A stretch of 64,000 nucleotides of DNA, from positions 1 to 64,000 of the forward strand of contig NZ_QRZF01000007.1 in assembly GCF_003464595.1 (NCBI RefSeq). Reading direction: 5' to 3'. The notes beneath the pieces are model-generated. The model made no database searches. It worked only from the letters and a program-made list of their open reading frames with translations, and was not told the origin of the DNA. The translations under genes and the position numbers were made by a program. Below are positions 1-7,860 of the stretch, in pieces. Position 1 is the stretch's first letter, and each line of letters starts with the position of its first letter. The stretch is from Bacteroides intestinalis (GTDB lineage Bacteria > Bacteroidota > Bacteroidia > Bacteroidales > Bacteroidaceae).

Positions 1-230
1 GACTGCGCAAATTAATAATTAAAAATTAATAATTAAAAAGCGACAGTATTTTGCTCTGTTCAGGACGCTCGGTTTATTAAAAGTTTGCAAATTACCTATA
101 TATATAAGTTACTTGACGGTTCTTTTTTTATACCCAAGATTACTTCAAATTTAATGCAGTAACCTTGCTCTTGTACTACTTGTATTGTTTATGTAAATTC
201 TTCAAAGATCGCTTCTTTTTTAAACTGCTT
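1..230 (-). other. Probable rRNA operon leader (gene lies beyond left edge)
   Basis: No gene is seen here. Read on the minus strand, the stretch follows three tandem strong promoters. At 201-210 it carries GATCTTTGAA, which resembles the boxA-like antitermination sequence of Bacteroidetes rRNA leaders, followed by an A-rich unstructured stretch running toward the left edge. Stacked promoters with a boxA-like leader suggest that a 16S rRNA gene begins just outside the window. This is inference: no rRNA sequence is visible. Bases 11-40 are AT-rich repeated words (aattaataatt) that look like one arm of a palindromic element seen elsewhere in the window. Confidence 0.45.
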
Positions 231-250
231 TTCTTTTCAGAAAGCGGATG

Positions 251-283
251 CAAAGGTAAGAACTTTTAAGTATATACTCCAAA
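251..283 (-). promoter_or_regulatory. Tandem promoter P1 (toward left edge)
   Basis: On the minus strand TTTG (280-283) is followed after 21 nt by TACCTTTG (251-258), matching the Bacteroides -33 and -7 elements. It is followed by GCATCCGCTTT. The same arrangement recurs at 425-457 and 606-637. Confidence 0.75.
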
Positions 284-424
284 TATTTTCGGAAGTTTTT
301 TTTCTTTTTTCTTTTTCTCGTCGTCTCTCTTTGCGAAAGGGAGATAAAAGGAGAAGAAAAATGTTCTTAGCACCGTTTCTGTCAGGAAGTCAATTCTTAA
401 ATTGCTTTTCTACAAAAGCGGGTG

Positions 425-457
425 CAAAGGTAAGAACTTTATCAGATAACTTCCAAA
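425..457 (-). promoter_or_regulatory. Tandem promoter P2 (toward left edge)
   Basis: On the minus strand TTTG (454-457) is followed after 21 nt by TACCTTTG (425-432) and then GCACCCGCTTT. It is nearly the same as P1, including the flanking GTTCT before the -7 element. Confidence 0.75.
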
Positions 458-605
458 TGTTTCGGAAGTTTTTTTTTCAAATTTCTTTTCTGCAGCGTCA
501 TTCTTGGTTAGAATAAGAGCAAAAGAAGAGAAATTTGCTGGAGTTCAGTATCCGTTTCTGTCAGAATGTCAATTTCAAGGCTTTCCGTCTCTTGGAAAGC
601 GGGTG

Positions 606-637
606 CAAAAGTAGCGGATATATCTATTCGCTCCAAA
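606..637 (-). promoter_or_regulatory. Tandem promoter P3 (toward left edge)
   Basis: On the minus strand TTTG (634-637), 20 nt, then TACTTTTG (606-613), followed by the same GCACCCGCTTT initial transcribed sequence as P2. It is the most upstream of the three. Bases 660-935 beyond it hold no gene or structure that I recognise. Confidence 0.7.
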
Positions 638-935
638 TATATCTATCATTTTTTCACAGGTTTTTTGAAACTAATTTGTAACTCGTTGATTGATAAGGAT
701 GTTGTAGAACATATTTCTGAAAGAAGGTGTGGACGGACACGGAAGGGCACACATTATATATATACGTGCACGCGCGAAAGGGAGAAAAGGTACTCGGTCA
801 TTGTTTTACCTACCATATCCCCTTAAAGAACACTCTACCCCTCCAATTCCTCCGTTATCGGGGGAGAGCGATTCCGACGGTGAAGAAGAATTAAGATAGT
901 ATTGTTATAGGAGATATAAATGAAAGGGGTAGCTA

Positions 936-972
936 TAAAAAAGAATACGGAGCTCATCACGGGCTCCGTATT
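936..972 (-). terminator. Rho-independent terminator
   Basis: Arms AATACGGAGC (944-953) and GCTCCGTATT (963-972) form a 10-bp stem. On the minus strand it is followed by a run of T (TTCTTTTTTAT). It lies 40 bp after the stop of the 162-residue gene, so it ends that transcript. Confidence 0.85.
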
Positions 973-1012
973 CAAGAGATGAAAAGGATTTAAAAAAAAT
1001 GAAATCCACTGG

Positions 1013-1501
1013 TTAGGTGAGGTATTTATTCTTTTTAGGAAGAAACAGATAACGTAAAAAAGCCCTAATTCCCATTTTAGCATTTAATAGACCTTCATAA
1101 TCTATGATTATTTGGCGATGCAAGGATATAACCTTGTTTGCAAGCTCTGTTATCTTAGTAAAATCATCATTTAACTCTTTCTCCCACTGAACATGCGAAT
1201 AAATCTCTTCTCTCAAGTCGTCATTGATTTTTGCTAATCGGGCATTTTCCTGATAAAGCCAGTCTAAATGGCCTTTAGGAACTCGCTCAATGGTTTCATC
1301 ATCAGGACAAGACTTAATGGAATTCGATTCAAGAACTTTATCAAGTTCATCAGTATCCACCATCGGATTGGGGTCATCACAAGGATCTCTTTTAAAAAAA
1401 GAAGAGTACGTCACATAATCGAGTCTAATCCATTCACGGATTTGCTCTTCAGGTATGCCGTATTTTTCGGCTGTCGATTGCATAGAAAGCCAATTAGCCA
1501 T
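1013..1501 (-). CDS. Hypothetical protein with MerR/excisionase-like N-terminus
   Basis: A 162-residue soluble protein of unknown function. Residues about 5-35 read like the helix-turn-helix of MerR or excisionase-type proteins (a STAEKYGIPEEQIREWI segment). Residues about 80-135 are rich in E, K, L and N and look helical or coiled coil. The last 20 residues are basic. The stop is followed by a clear terminator (936-972). Upstream lies a probable structured RNA (about 1540-1737), and I see no separate promoter between that RNA and this start, so the gene may be read from the RNA's promoter. DNA binding is inferred from the HTH look only. Confidence 0.7.
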   Translation of the reverse strand: MANWLSMQSTAEKYGIPEEQIREWIRLDYVTYSSFFKRDPCDDPNPMVDTDELDKVLESNSIKSCPDDETIERVPKGHLDWLYQENARLAKINDDLREEIYSHVQWEKELNDDFTKITELANKVISLHRQIIIDYEGLLNAKMGIRAFLRYLFLPKKNKYLT

Positions 1502-1539
1502 ATAGTGTTTGATTATAAGTTTAAAATCAACCCTATACG

Positions 1540-1737
1540 GCTAATGTATATTAGAGGTACGGGGCCCTACCAATCCCAACAGTCAGGTATGTGGCGCACC
1601 CTTGACACAGGACGAGTAAGCCCGTACCAAAGACTGATACAGGCTACGCTCATCCGGGTACCAATTAAATTGCCACATTTAGACCGTTCCGGAAGAGGAC
1701 ATGACTATATATTAAGATATCATCATGTCAATTAGTT
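1540..1737 (-). ncRNA. Structured RNA, 6S-like long hairpin (candidate)
   Basis: On the minus strand nested helices form one long interrupted hairpin: 1682-1688 with 1578-1584, 1672-1678 with 1589-1595, 1656-1661 with 1596-1601, 1649-1655 with 1610-1616, and 1642-1645 with 1619-1622. A 10-nt one-sided bubble lies at 1662-1671. Three helices contain a G-U pair on the minus strand that would be an A-C mismatch on the plus strand, so the transcript should be minus. A consensus promoter sits directly upstream. Length near 200 nt, a single long hairpin and an open bubble are 6S RNA hallmarks; the Rfam Bacteroidales-1 family is the one to compare. A structured mRNA leader for the downstream 162-residue gene is the alternative. 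Confidence 0.6.
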
Positions 1738-1743
1738 CAGTCA

Positions 1744-1774
1744 CAAAGATATGTCTTTTTTTCACATTCAACAA
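1744..1774 (-). promoter_or_regulatory. Promoter of the 6S-like RNA
   Basis: On the minus strand TTG (1772-1774), 20 nt, then TATCTTTG (1744-1751). The predicted transcription start is near 1737-1739, which matches the outer end of the hairpin RNA. Bases 1775-1916 hold nothing else that I recognise. Confidence 0.75.
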
Positions 1775-1916
1775 CAAAAACTATTATTTGTTTCGAATTA
1801 AACAGAAAAAAATATGCCCCAAAATGCTAAGTAGCTGTCTAAATACCCTTTAACTCACTTTTCTTTTAAATGTCTTTATTATAAACATTTTCACCCCTCC
1901 ACACCCATGAAACGCC

Positions 1917-3224
1917 CTATTTATCAAGGTTAGCGGGTGGAAAGGTGTTTTCAGGCAAGGCAACTACCGAATAGTAATTACCGTAACGACTCCGCGAGCG
2001 GGGAAACCCTAAAGGAGCTAACTGTTGAGCAAACGCATTCGGATTAACTCCACGCATAGCTGCCGGATTCTGCTTTTTCAGAACCTTGAAAATATCAGCA
2101 GCAGAAAGGCGTTGTACCATTTCATCCTTATCTTCAGTCATGGCAGGGCGAAAACAAGCATAAAGAATTTCCTCCATCATACTGTGCCGCTGAAATCTCT
2201 TATTATGTTCCTTCAACTCAGACTCTTCTTCCGCTGTAAACCAATACCGGACTCCTTCCAGAAGTTCATGTTTCAACTGGGCATAGATTTGTTTATGCTC
2301 GATATGCGAGCAATCTATCTTCCCTTTCACTTCCACACAAAGAAAACGGCGACTCCCTGTAGGGTCGGAAAGCAGATCAAAACGATTGCTCGTACCGATA
2401 AAAGAAGCAATGCGTGGCAAGTTGCGATAGTTCCTTTGATAGGCTTTGCAAAGATTCAGGTTCGCCATCTGCATCAGATTCTTCAATAAGGGCATTTTAG
2501 AAGCAGGATATTTATCAAACTCATCAAGATTCAGCAATCCCATTTCCGACATTTTACGGGTAACATTTCCCTTTGAAGTCAGTTCCACTTCATCCGAATA
2601 GTAACGAGCCAGAGTTTCAGGCATCAGACTTTTACAAAAGGTAGACTTTAAACACCCTTGCTCCGCACTGATAAGAATAGGTGCCACGCTGTTGGCATGC
2701 TTTCCCGTCATTCCCAGCCATTGTGCAGTGAGAGCCAATATCCAGATATGGAAATCCTTCATCCACAACGGATTGGAAGATACACGGCGAGCAAGTGCTT
2801 CAAGACGATCCACTCCATCCCAAGCAGGAAGTTCATCCATATAAAGAAGGAAAGGATGATAAGCAGGAACACAAGTGGAATAAAGATAACGGCTGATATC
2901 CTTGTCCCAACATGCAATTCCCCGTGCATGGGCCTCAAGGCAAAAGGTATTCAGTTCTCGCTTTCCAACAGATGAGAACCCCTCTCCCACTTTACCCACC
3001 GGACGGAATTCGGTTTCTTCCGTCAACAGATTATAACGGAAATCATAAGCGGATTGCAGAAAGCGGTTTACTCGATCCGTCAGACTGACCGGTGAGGACT
3101 TCACAAGCTCCGCAGCAGGGTTAGCTGCTAAAGGAGTCGTTTCCGGCTGATTTTCTACTACTTGCTTTACTTCTCCCCAGCCTTCCCAAAGAGAAGCAAT
3201 AAATTGCATAAATTTTGTCTTCAT
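1917..3224 (-). CDS. VirE-family P-loop protein
   Basis: A 435-residue protein of the virulence-associated E (VirE) family, often found in Bacteroides and in phage or mobile-element replication modules, where relatives look like primase-linked helicase ATPases. A P-loop-like segment SAEQGCLKSTF is at about 186-196, a Walker B-like LLNLDEFD at about 230-237, a sensor-like FIGTSNRFD at about 275-283, and a possible arginine finger in DPTGSRRF at about 287-294. Residues 1-60 are a variable linker. It is divergent from an HU-like gene, with a 22-bp repeat array between them. Bacteroides genomes often pair these two genes. The cellular role is not known, and no integrase or other mobility gene is nearby. 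Confidence 0.85.
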   Translation of the reverse strand: MKTKFMQFIASLWEGWGEVKQVVENQPETTPLAANPAAELVKSSPVSLTDRVNRFLQSAYDFRYNLLTEETEFRPVGKVGEGFSSVGKRELNTFCLEAHARGIACWDKDISRYLYSTCVPAYHPFLLYMDELPAWDGVDRLEALARRVSSNPLWMKDFHIWILALTAQWLGMTGKHANSVAPILISAEQGCLKSTFCKSLMPETLARYYSDEVELTSKGNVTRKMSEMGLLNLDEFDKYPASKMPLLKNLMQMANLNLCKAYQRNYRNLPRIASFIGTSNRFDLLSDPTGSRRFLCVEVKGKIDCSHIEHKQIYAQLKHELLEGVRYWFTAEEESELKEHNKRFQRHSMMEEILYACFRPAMTEDKDEMVQRLSAADIFKVLKKQNPAAMRGVNPNAFAQQLAPLGFPRSRSRYGNYYSVVALPENTFPPANLDK

Positions 3225-3370
3225 AATTTAATTGTTAGTTCAGTGATTGATGCCACGAAGTTAGCATCACAGATATACCTTTTGCAAGTATTTTGAGCGG
3301 TTTACTACAAATTAATACCGCTAACTAAATACATATAGTTTGTTGACATTATACATATAGTATTGTCATG

Positions 3371-3498
3371 TTTTAGATAAAGCATCTGGTAGTGTTGACA
3401 GTCGTCAACCATCTTGTTTTCTATCGTCAACATATTTACCTACATCTGTCAAGAGATCTGCCAACAACTGTCAACACTACCAGATGCTTTATCTAAAA
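3371..3498. repeat. 31-bp perfect inverted repeat enclosing a 22-bp periodic array
   Basis: Arms 3371-3401 and 3468-3498 are perfect inverted copies (31 bp) separated by 66 bp. Within 3393-3480 the word GTCAA recurs at 3404, 3426, 3448 and 3470, exactly 22 bp apart, giving four 22-bp units; the first is a palindrome GTTGAC-agtc-GTCAAC. The right arm ends one base before the -33 box of the HU-like gene. The arrangement suggests a cooperative binding site (operator) controlling the divergent VirE and HU-like genes. Confidence 0.85.
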
Positions 3499-3530
3499 TT
3501 TGCTCTTCCTATATATAAATGGTACATTTG
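3499..3530 (+). promoter_or_regulatory. Promoter of HU-like gene
   Basis: TTTG (3499-3502), 20 nt, then TACATTTG (3523-3530), a full Bacteroides consensus. The predicted start of transcription is near 3536, so translation must begin at the ATG at 3561 and not at the in-frame ATG at 3519, which lies inside the promoter. Confidence 0.85.
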
Positions 3531-3560
3531 CACCATTATCTATCTATAAAACGACAAACA

Positions 3561-4199
3561 ATGGCTATACTTTTTGAATGGTATGAGAATCCGGTACCTA
3601 ACGATCAAACGGACCCAAAAACAATCCATGCACGCATCACCCTCAATGGAAAAGTAGGAACAGACGAAATCCGCCACAAAATACAGGCACGCAGTTCGCT
3701 GACAGAGACGGATGTGTCGGCAGTGCTCGATGCACTATCGCATATAATGGGAGAAGAATTGGCGGAAGGACGACAAGTACATCTGGACGGCATCGGATAC
3801 TTCCATCCTACACTGAAATGCGAGGAAGGAATCACAATGGAAACGAAACGAAAAAATGAGAAAGTGAAACTGAAGGGCATCAAGTTTCGCGCCGACCAAG
3901 CGTTGAAGAACGAGATAGGTAATGTAAAACTGAAGAATTTTAAGCATAGCGGGCACTCCAGCAAGCTATCGGACGTGGAGATAGACATGCGACTGAAGGA
4001 ATACTTTGCCGAACATCAACTGATGACACGCCTGGACTTCCAGCATATATGTGGTTTCATGAAATCGAAGGCAATGGAACACCTGAGACGACTGAAAGCA
4101 GAAGGAAAAATAGAAAACATCGGACGACAAATGCAACCGATATATGTACCCGTGGCAGGATACTACGGAGTAAGTAAAGACAAGATAGTAACAAGATAA
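3561..4199 (+). CDS. HU-like DNA-binding protein (HU-HIG type)
   Basis: A 212-residue protein whose first ~125 residues resemble the Bacteroidetes HU/IHF-like domain. It opens with MAILFEWYENPVP, and the central HARITLNGKVGTDEIRHKIQ and VHLDGIGYFHPTLK segments are typical. The last ~75 residues look like a winged-helix extension (LMTRLDFQHICGFMKSKAMEHLRRLKAEGKI). It probably binds and bends DNA. The start at 3561 is chosen because the -7 box covers the earlier ATG. It is divergent from the VirE-family gene across a palindromic array that it may itself bind (inference). Confidence 0.85.
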   Translation: MAILFEWYENPVPNDQTDPKTIHARITLNGKVGTDEIRHKIQARSSLTETDVSAVLDALSHIMGEELAEGRQVHLDGIGYFHPTLKCEEGITMETKRKNEKVKLKGIKFRADQALKNEIGNVKLKNFKHSGHSSKLSDVEIDMRLKEYFAEHQLMTRLDFQHICGFMKSKAMEHLRRLKAEGKIENIGRQMQPIYVPVAGYYGVSKDKIVTR

Positions 4200-4216
4200 A
4201 AGCAAGATAAGGAGCA

Positions 4217-4285
4217 AAAGCCCCCTTCCACACGCAAACCCCGATGAATAAAGGAATACAGCCGTGTGGAAGGGGGCTTTACTTT
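4217..4285 (+). terminator. Strong terminator after HU-like gene
   Basis: An 18-bp perfect stem, 4217-4234 (AAAGCCCCCTTCCACACG) with 4263-4280, encloses a 28-nt loop and is followed by a T-rich tail (acttttctct). It lies 17 bp after the stop codon of the HU-like gene. Confidence 0.9.
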
Positions 4286-4338
4286 TCTCTATTTATATTC
4301 AAATAAGCCCATAAAATTCAACAAATAAATGACAGCTA

Positions 4339-4534
4339 AGTTCTTGCAGTACTTAGTGTTATGATTAGCGCAAAGATATAAATAAATATTAAAAAGCAAA
4401 CAAATCAAACGTTAAAATGCAAATGTTTATTTACTCCTAATATACGATTTATTTATTCCTATTAGGTGATAATACAACTCATACCCTTCGAAGCTCTCTA
4501 ATGATGTTATTCATGTTTAAGTACTGCAAGAACT
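4339..4534. promoter_or_regulatory. Candidate invertible promoter (inverton), OFF orientation
   Basis: Two 17-bp perfect inverted repeats, 4339-4355 and 4518-4534 (core TAAGTACTGCAAGAAC), flank 162 bp. Inside, a promoter points away from susC: on the minus strand TTTG (4397-4400, or 4401-4404) then TATCTTTG (4371-4378). No TAnnTTTG faces susC. Inversion would place TATCTTTG at 4495-4502 on the plus strand, about 65 nt before the susC start. Phase-variable invertible promoters ahead of SusC/SusD genes are known in Bacteroides. No recombinase gene is nearby, so one would have to act in trans. Confidence 0.65.
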
Positions 4535-4570
4535 CGAGAAATAAAAATACTAATTTTAAAAAGAGAGCTT

Positions 4571-7500
4571 ATGAAAAGGAAACTACTATTTATCATGCTG
4601 GCTTATCTGTTTTTATGGACAAGTGCAACATTGGCCCAAGTCTCCAAAGTAACCGGAGTCGTGATTTCAGAAGAAGGCAATGAGCCGGTGGTTGGTGCAT
4701 CTATTCTGGTGAAAGGATTCTCGCAAGGAGTGATTACCAACGTAAATGGAGAGTTTACACTCACCAATGTTCCCAATGATGCCAGAACCTTAATTATCTC
4801 GTTTGTTGGCATGAAAACGCAGGAAGTTGCAATCAAGCCTCAACTCAGGATCATCATGTCAAACGATTCTCAGATGCTGGATGAAGTGATTGTAACAGTA
4901 GCCTACGGTACAGCAAAAAAATCATCGCTGACAGGAGCCATTTCATCCGTCAATCAGGATCAGATTGAAATGCGACCAACCTCCAGCGTAACTTCAGCAT
5001 TGGAAGGAACGACATCGGGCGTACAGATTAATAGTACTTACGGTGCACCGGGCAGTGATCCGTCAATCCGTATTCGCGGTATCGGAACTGTAAACGGTTC
5101 GAGCACTCCGCTTTATGTGGTAGACGGTGTTCCTTTCGGAGGAAATATTTCGGATATAAACCCGGCCGATATAGAGAGCATTTCAGTTCTGAAAGATGCA
5201 GCCTCAGCCGCACTATACGGCAACCGCGCATCAAACGGTGTGATCCTGATCAGCACAAGAAAAGGGACTTCCAACAAAATCAGTTTCGACCTAAAAATCA
5301 ACCAAGGAGTCTATTCACGCGGTATCAAAGAGTATAAGCGTACCTCACCTAACCAGTTTATGGAAGCAAGTTGGCAAAACCTGAAGAATGCACGTATGTC
5401 TGCAGGTGATGATGCAGCCACCGCGGCCAAGTATGCGTCGGAAAATCTGATTTCGGAACAACTATACCTTAATATATATAATAAGGCGGACAATGCTTTG
5501 TTCGACGCGAATGGTAATCTGGTTTCGGATGCACAAATCCTTCCGGGATATGCCGATGACCTTGACTGGTATTCGGATGCCATCCGCAACGGATACCGGC
5601 AGGAATATTCCTTTAGCGGAAATACCGCTAACGAAAAGAGTAACTATTACTTTTCCATTGGCTATCTGGATGAGAAAGGTTATGTGACAAACTCGGATTT
5701 CAATCGTATCTCAGCCCGTACCTCCATGAGCTTCACCCCTAAGAAATGGTTCAAGGCAGGCATTAACCTATCCGGCACGCACCAAAATTCTCATGCAACC
5801 AATGGGGACAGTGACGCCGGATATACCAATGCATTTATGTATTGTCGTCAGATAGCCCCCATCTATCCCGTGCATCTGCATAATGCCGATGGTTCTTATC
5901 GCTTGGATGCCCTGAACAACAAACAGTACGATCCGGGATACTATAAAGATGACGAGGGAGTAACGATCTCCACCCGTAACCAATATGTAGACCGTCATGT
6001 AATCTGGGAAAACGAATTGAGTACGGACAAAACCATACGCAACACACTGCAAGCTATTGCTTTTGCAGATGTCAAGTTCCTGAACGACTTCACATTCACA
6101 GTGAAAGGCGACCTCAACGTGCGAAACTCCGAACAGACCTCTTACGACAATGCCACTATCGGTGACGGTAAAGGAAACAACGGACGTACCAAGCGAGTGA
6201 CTTACCGCTATAAGAATTATACCTTCCAGCAGCAACTGAACTGGAATCATGTATATGGCAAACACTACATAGATGTACTGGCAGCACACGAAAACTACTC
6301 CAACAATTATGATTATGAGTATGCATTCAAGACGACCGAGACATTTGCCGGAAAGCCGAATCTGTCGAACTTCACAGATATTACCAGCCTGACCGGCTAC
6401 GAGACAGACTATCGTACGGAAAGTTACCTGGGACGTATCCGCTACAACTACGCCGAGAAATACAATCTGGAAGTTTCGTTCCGCCGTGACGGTTCATCCC
6501 GCTTCTCCAAACAGAACCGCTGGGGTAACTTCGGTAGCATCGGTGCAAACTGGATTATATCGGAAGAGGACTTCATGCAATCTCTCACCTGGATAAACTC
6601 TTTGAAGTTCCGCGCCAACTACGGACAAGTGGGAAATGATGCCGGAACCGGATATTATGGCTACATGGGGCTTTATGCCGGTAGCCAGAATGCAAACATC
6701 GGGGCATATTATTTATCTCAGAACGAAGCTCTCGATCTGAAGTGGGAGACCGGAGAGGCTTATGGCATAGCACTTGAAGGCCGTTTGTTCAACCGCTGGA
6801 ACATCAGTCTTGAGTATTTTGACAAACGGAACAAGGATCTTTTGTTCGATGTTTATCTGCCGTTGTCAGCAGGAGCCACTTCCACCACATCCGCACAGGC
6901 CACCATTGCAAAGAATCTGGGAACCATCTCCAACAAAGGTTTCGAAATCAATACGGACATCGATATCTACAGAGATAAGAAATGGAAAGTGAACTTTGCA
7001 ACGAATGCCACATTCGTCAAGAACAAGATTGTGAAACTGCCTGAACAAAATAAGGATGGGATCATATCGGGGAACTACAAGATAGTGGAAGGTAAAAGCC
7101 GTTATGAGTTCTTCCTGCCGACTTATGTCGGTGTCGACCAACTCACCGGTAACTCCCTGTACACACTCAATCTGGAAGACTATTTCATCACACTGCCCGA
7201 TGGCAGCAAATTGGGAAATGCAGAAGGTACTGACATCAGCGACAATGAAAGCCTGACTTCCATCAACGGCACTTATTATACCAACAACACGACTTACGCC
7301 CTGAAAGAATTCCACGGTTCGGCACTACCCAAAGTCTACGGCAGCTTTACCGGTACGGTATCTTACAAATCACTTACTTTCTCCGCCTTGTTCACCTACT
7401 CGCTGGGAGGTCAAACCTATGATGGGGTATACCGTTCGTTAATGACTACAGGCACTTCACCCGGCAACTTCCACTCCGACATTATGAATGCCTGGAAAGC

Positions 7501-7843
7501 GGTTCCCGAGGGAATGTCAGAAAACTCGGCAGACCGTATCTGGATAGATGGCATTCCTCAGATAAACAGTACGATGAGTGCAAACAATAATTCCGCTTCT
7601 TCCAGATGGCTTGTCAGTTCGGACTATTTAGTAGTTAAAAACCTCACACTGAGCTACCGACTACCGGCTTCCTTTGTGAAACGACTGGACCTGCAGGGAA
7701 TAAGCGTGAGCGCAAATTGCGAGAACTTATGGACATTCACAGCCCGCCAGGGCATGAATCCCCAGCAATCATTCGGCGGTTCGCAATACAACTATCTGGT
7801 AACTCCGAGAGTATTCTCCGTCGGTATCAACATTAAACTATAA
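4571..7843 (+). CDS. SusC/RagA-family TonB-linked outer membrane receptor
   Basis: A 1090-residue outer membrane transporter that imports a glycan or other large nutrient using TonB energy, with its SusD partner as lid. Order: signal peptide (1-22, ending ATLAQ), carboxypeptidase-regulatory-like domain (about 27-105: VTGVVISEEGNEPVVGASI), a DEVIVTVAYG segment before the plug, plug domain (about 115-235, with RIRGIGTVNGSSTPLYVVDG and ALYGNRASNGVI), then a 22-strand type barrel ending in VFSVGINIKL. It lies 17 bp before the susD-like gene, so the two form an operon. No glycoside hydrolase or sensor is adjacent, so the substrate cannot be read from context. Expression may depend on the invertible segment upstream. 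Confidence 0.95.
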   Translation: MKRKLLFIMLAYLFLWTSATLAQVSKVTGVVISEEGNEPVVGASILVKGFSQGVITNVNGEFTLTNVPNDARTLIISFVGMKTQEVAIKPQLRIIMSNDSQMLDEVIVTVAYGTAKKSSLTGAISSVNQDQIEMRPTSSVTSALEGTTSGVQINSTYGAPGSDPSIRIRGIGTVNGSSTPLYVVDGVPFGGNISDINPADIESISVLKDAASAALYGNRASNGVILISTRKGTSNKISFDLKINQGVYSRGIKEYKRTSPNQFMEASWQNLKNARMSAGDDAATAAKYASENLISEQLYLNIYNKADNALFDANGNLVSDAQILPGYADDLDWYSDAIRNGYRQEYSFSGNTANEKSNYYFSIGYLDEKGYVTNSDFNRISARTSMSFTPKKWFKAGINLSGTHQNSHATNGDSDAGYTNAFMYCRQIAPIYPVHLHNADGSYRLDALNNKQYDPGYYKDDEGVTISTRNQYVDRHVIWENELSTDKTIRNTLQAIAFADVKFLNDFTFTVKGDLNVRNSEQTSYDNATIGDGKGNNGRTKRVTYRYKNYTFQQQLNWNHVYGKHYIDVLAAHENYSNNYDYEYAFKTTETFAGKPNLSNFTDITSLTGYETDYRTESYLGRIRYNYAEKYNLEVSFRRDGSSRFSKQNRWGNFGSIGANWIISEEDFMQSLTWINSLKFRANYGQVGNDAGTGYYGYMGLYAGSQNANIGAYYLSQNEALDLKWETGEAYGIALEGRLFNRWNISLEYFDKRNKDLLFDVYLPLSAGATSTTSAQATIAKNLGTISNKGFEINTDIDIYRDKKWKVNFATNATFVKNKIVKLPEQNKDGIISGNYKIVEGKSRYEFFLPTYVGVDQLTGNSLYTLNLEDYFITLPDGSKLGNAEGTDISDNESLTSINGTYYTNNTTYALKEFHGSALPKVYGSFTGTVSYKSLTFSALFTYSLGGQTYDGVYRSLMTTGTSPGNFHSDIMNAWKAVPEGMSENSADRIWIDGIPQINSTMSANNNSASSRWLVSSDYLVVKNLTLSYRLPASFVKRLDLQGISVSANCENLWTFTARQGMNPQQSFGGSQYNYLVTPRVFSVGINIKL

Positions 7844-7860
7844 TAATAAAACGCTCACTT

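Noticed and set aside
835..1083. Small minus-strand gene (82 residues)
   Set aside because: It runs through the terminator at 936-972 and overlaps the end of a better gene; the composition is not protein-like.
1268..1735. Plus-strand gene of 155 residues
   Set aside because: It is antisense to the 162-residue gene and to the structured RNA, and has no promoter.
3519..3560. N-terminal extension of the HU-like protein
   Set aside because: The -7 box TACATTTG (3523-3530) lies inside it, so the transcript starts downstream of this ATG.
1917..4199. Integrated mobile element carrying VirE
   Set aside because: There is no integrase, transposase, terminal repeat or target duplication; the pair is common in Bacteroides chromosomes.
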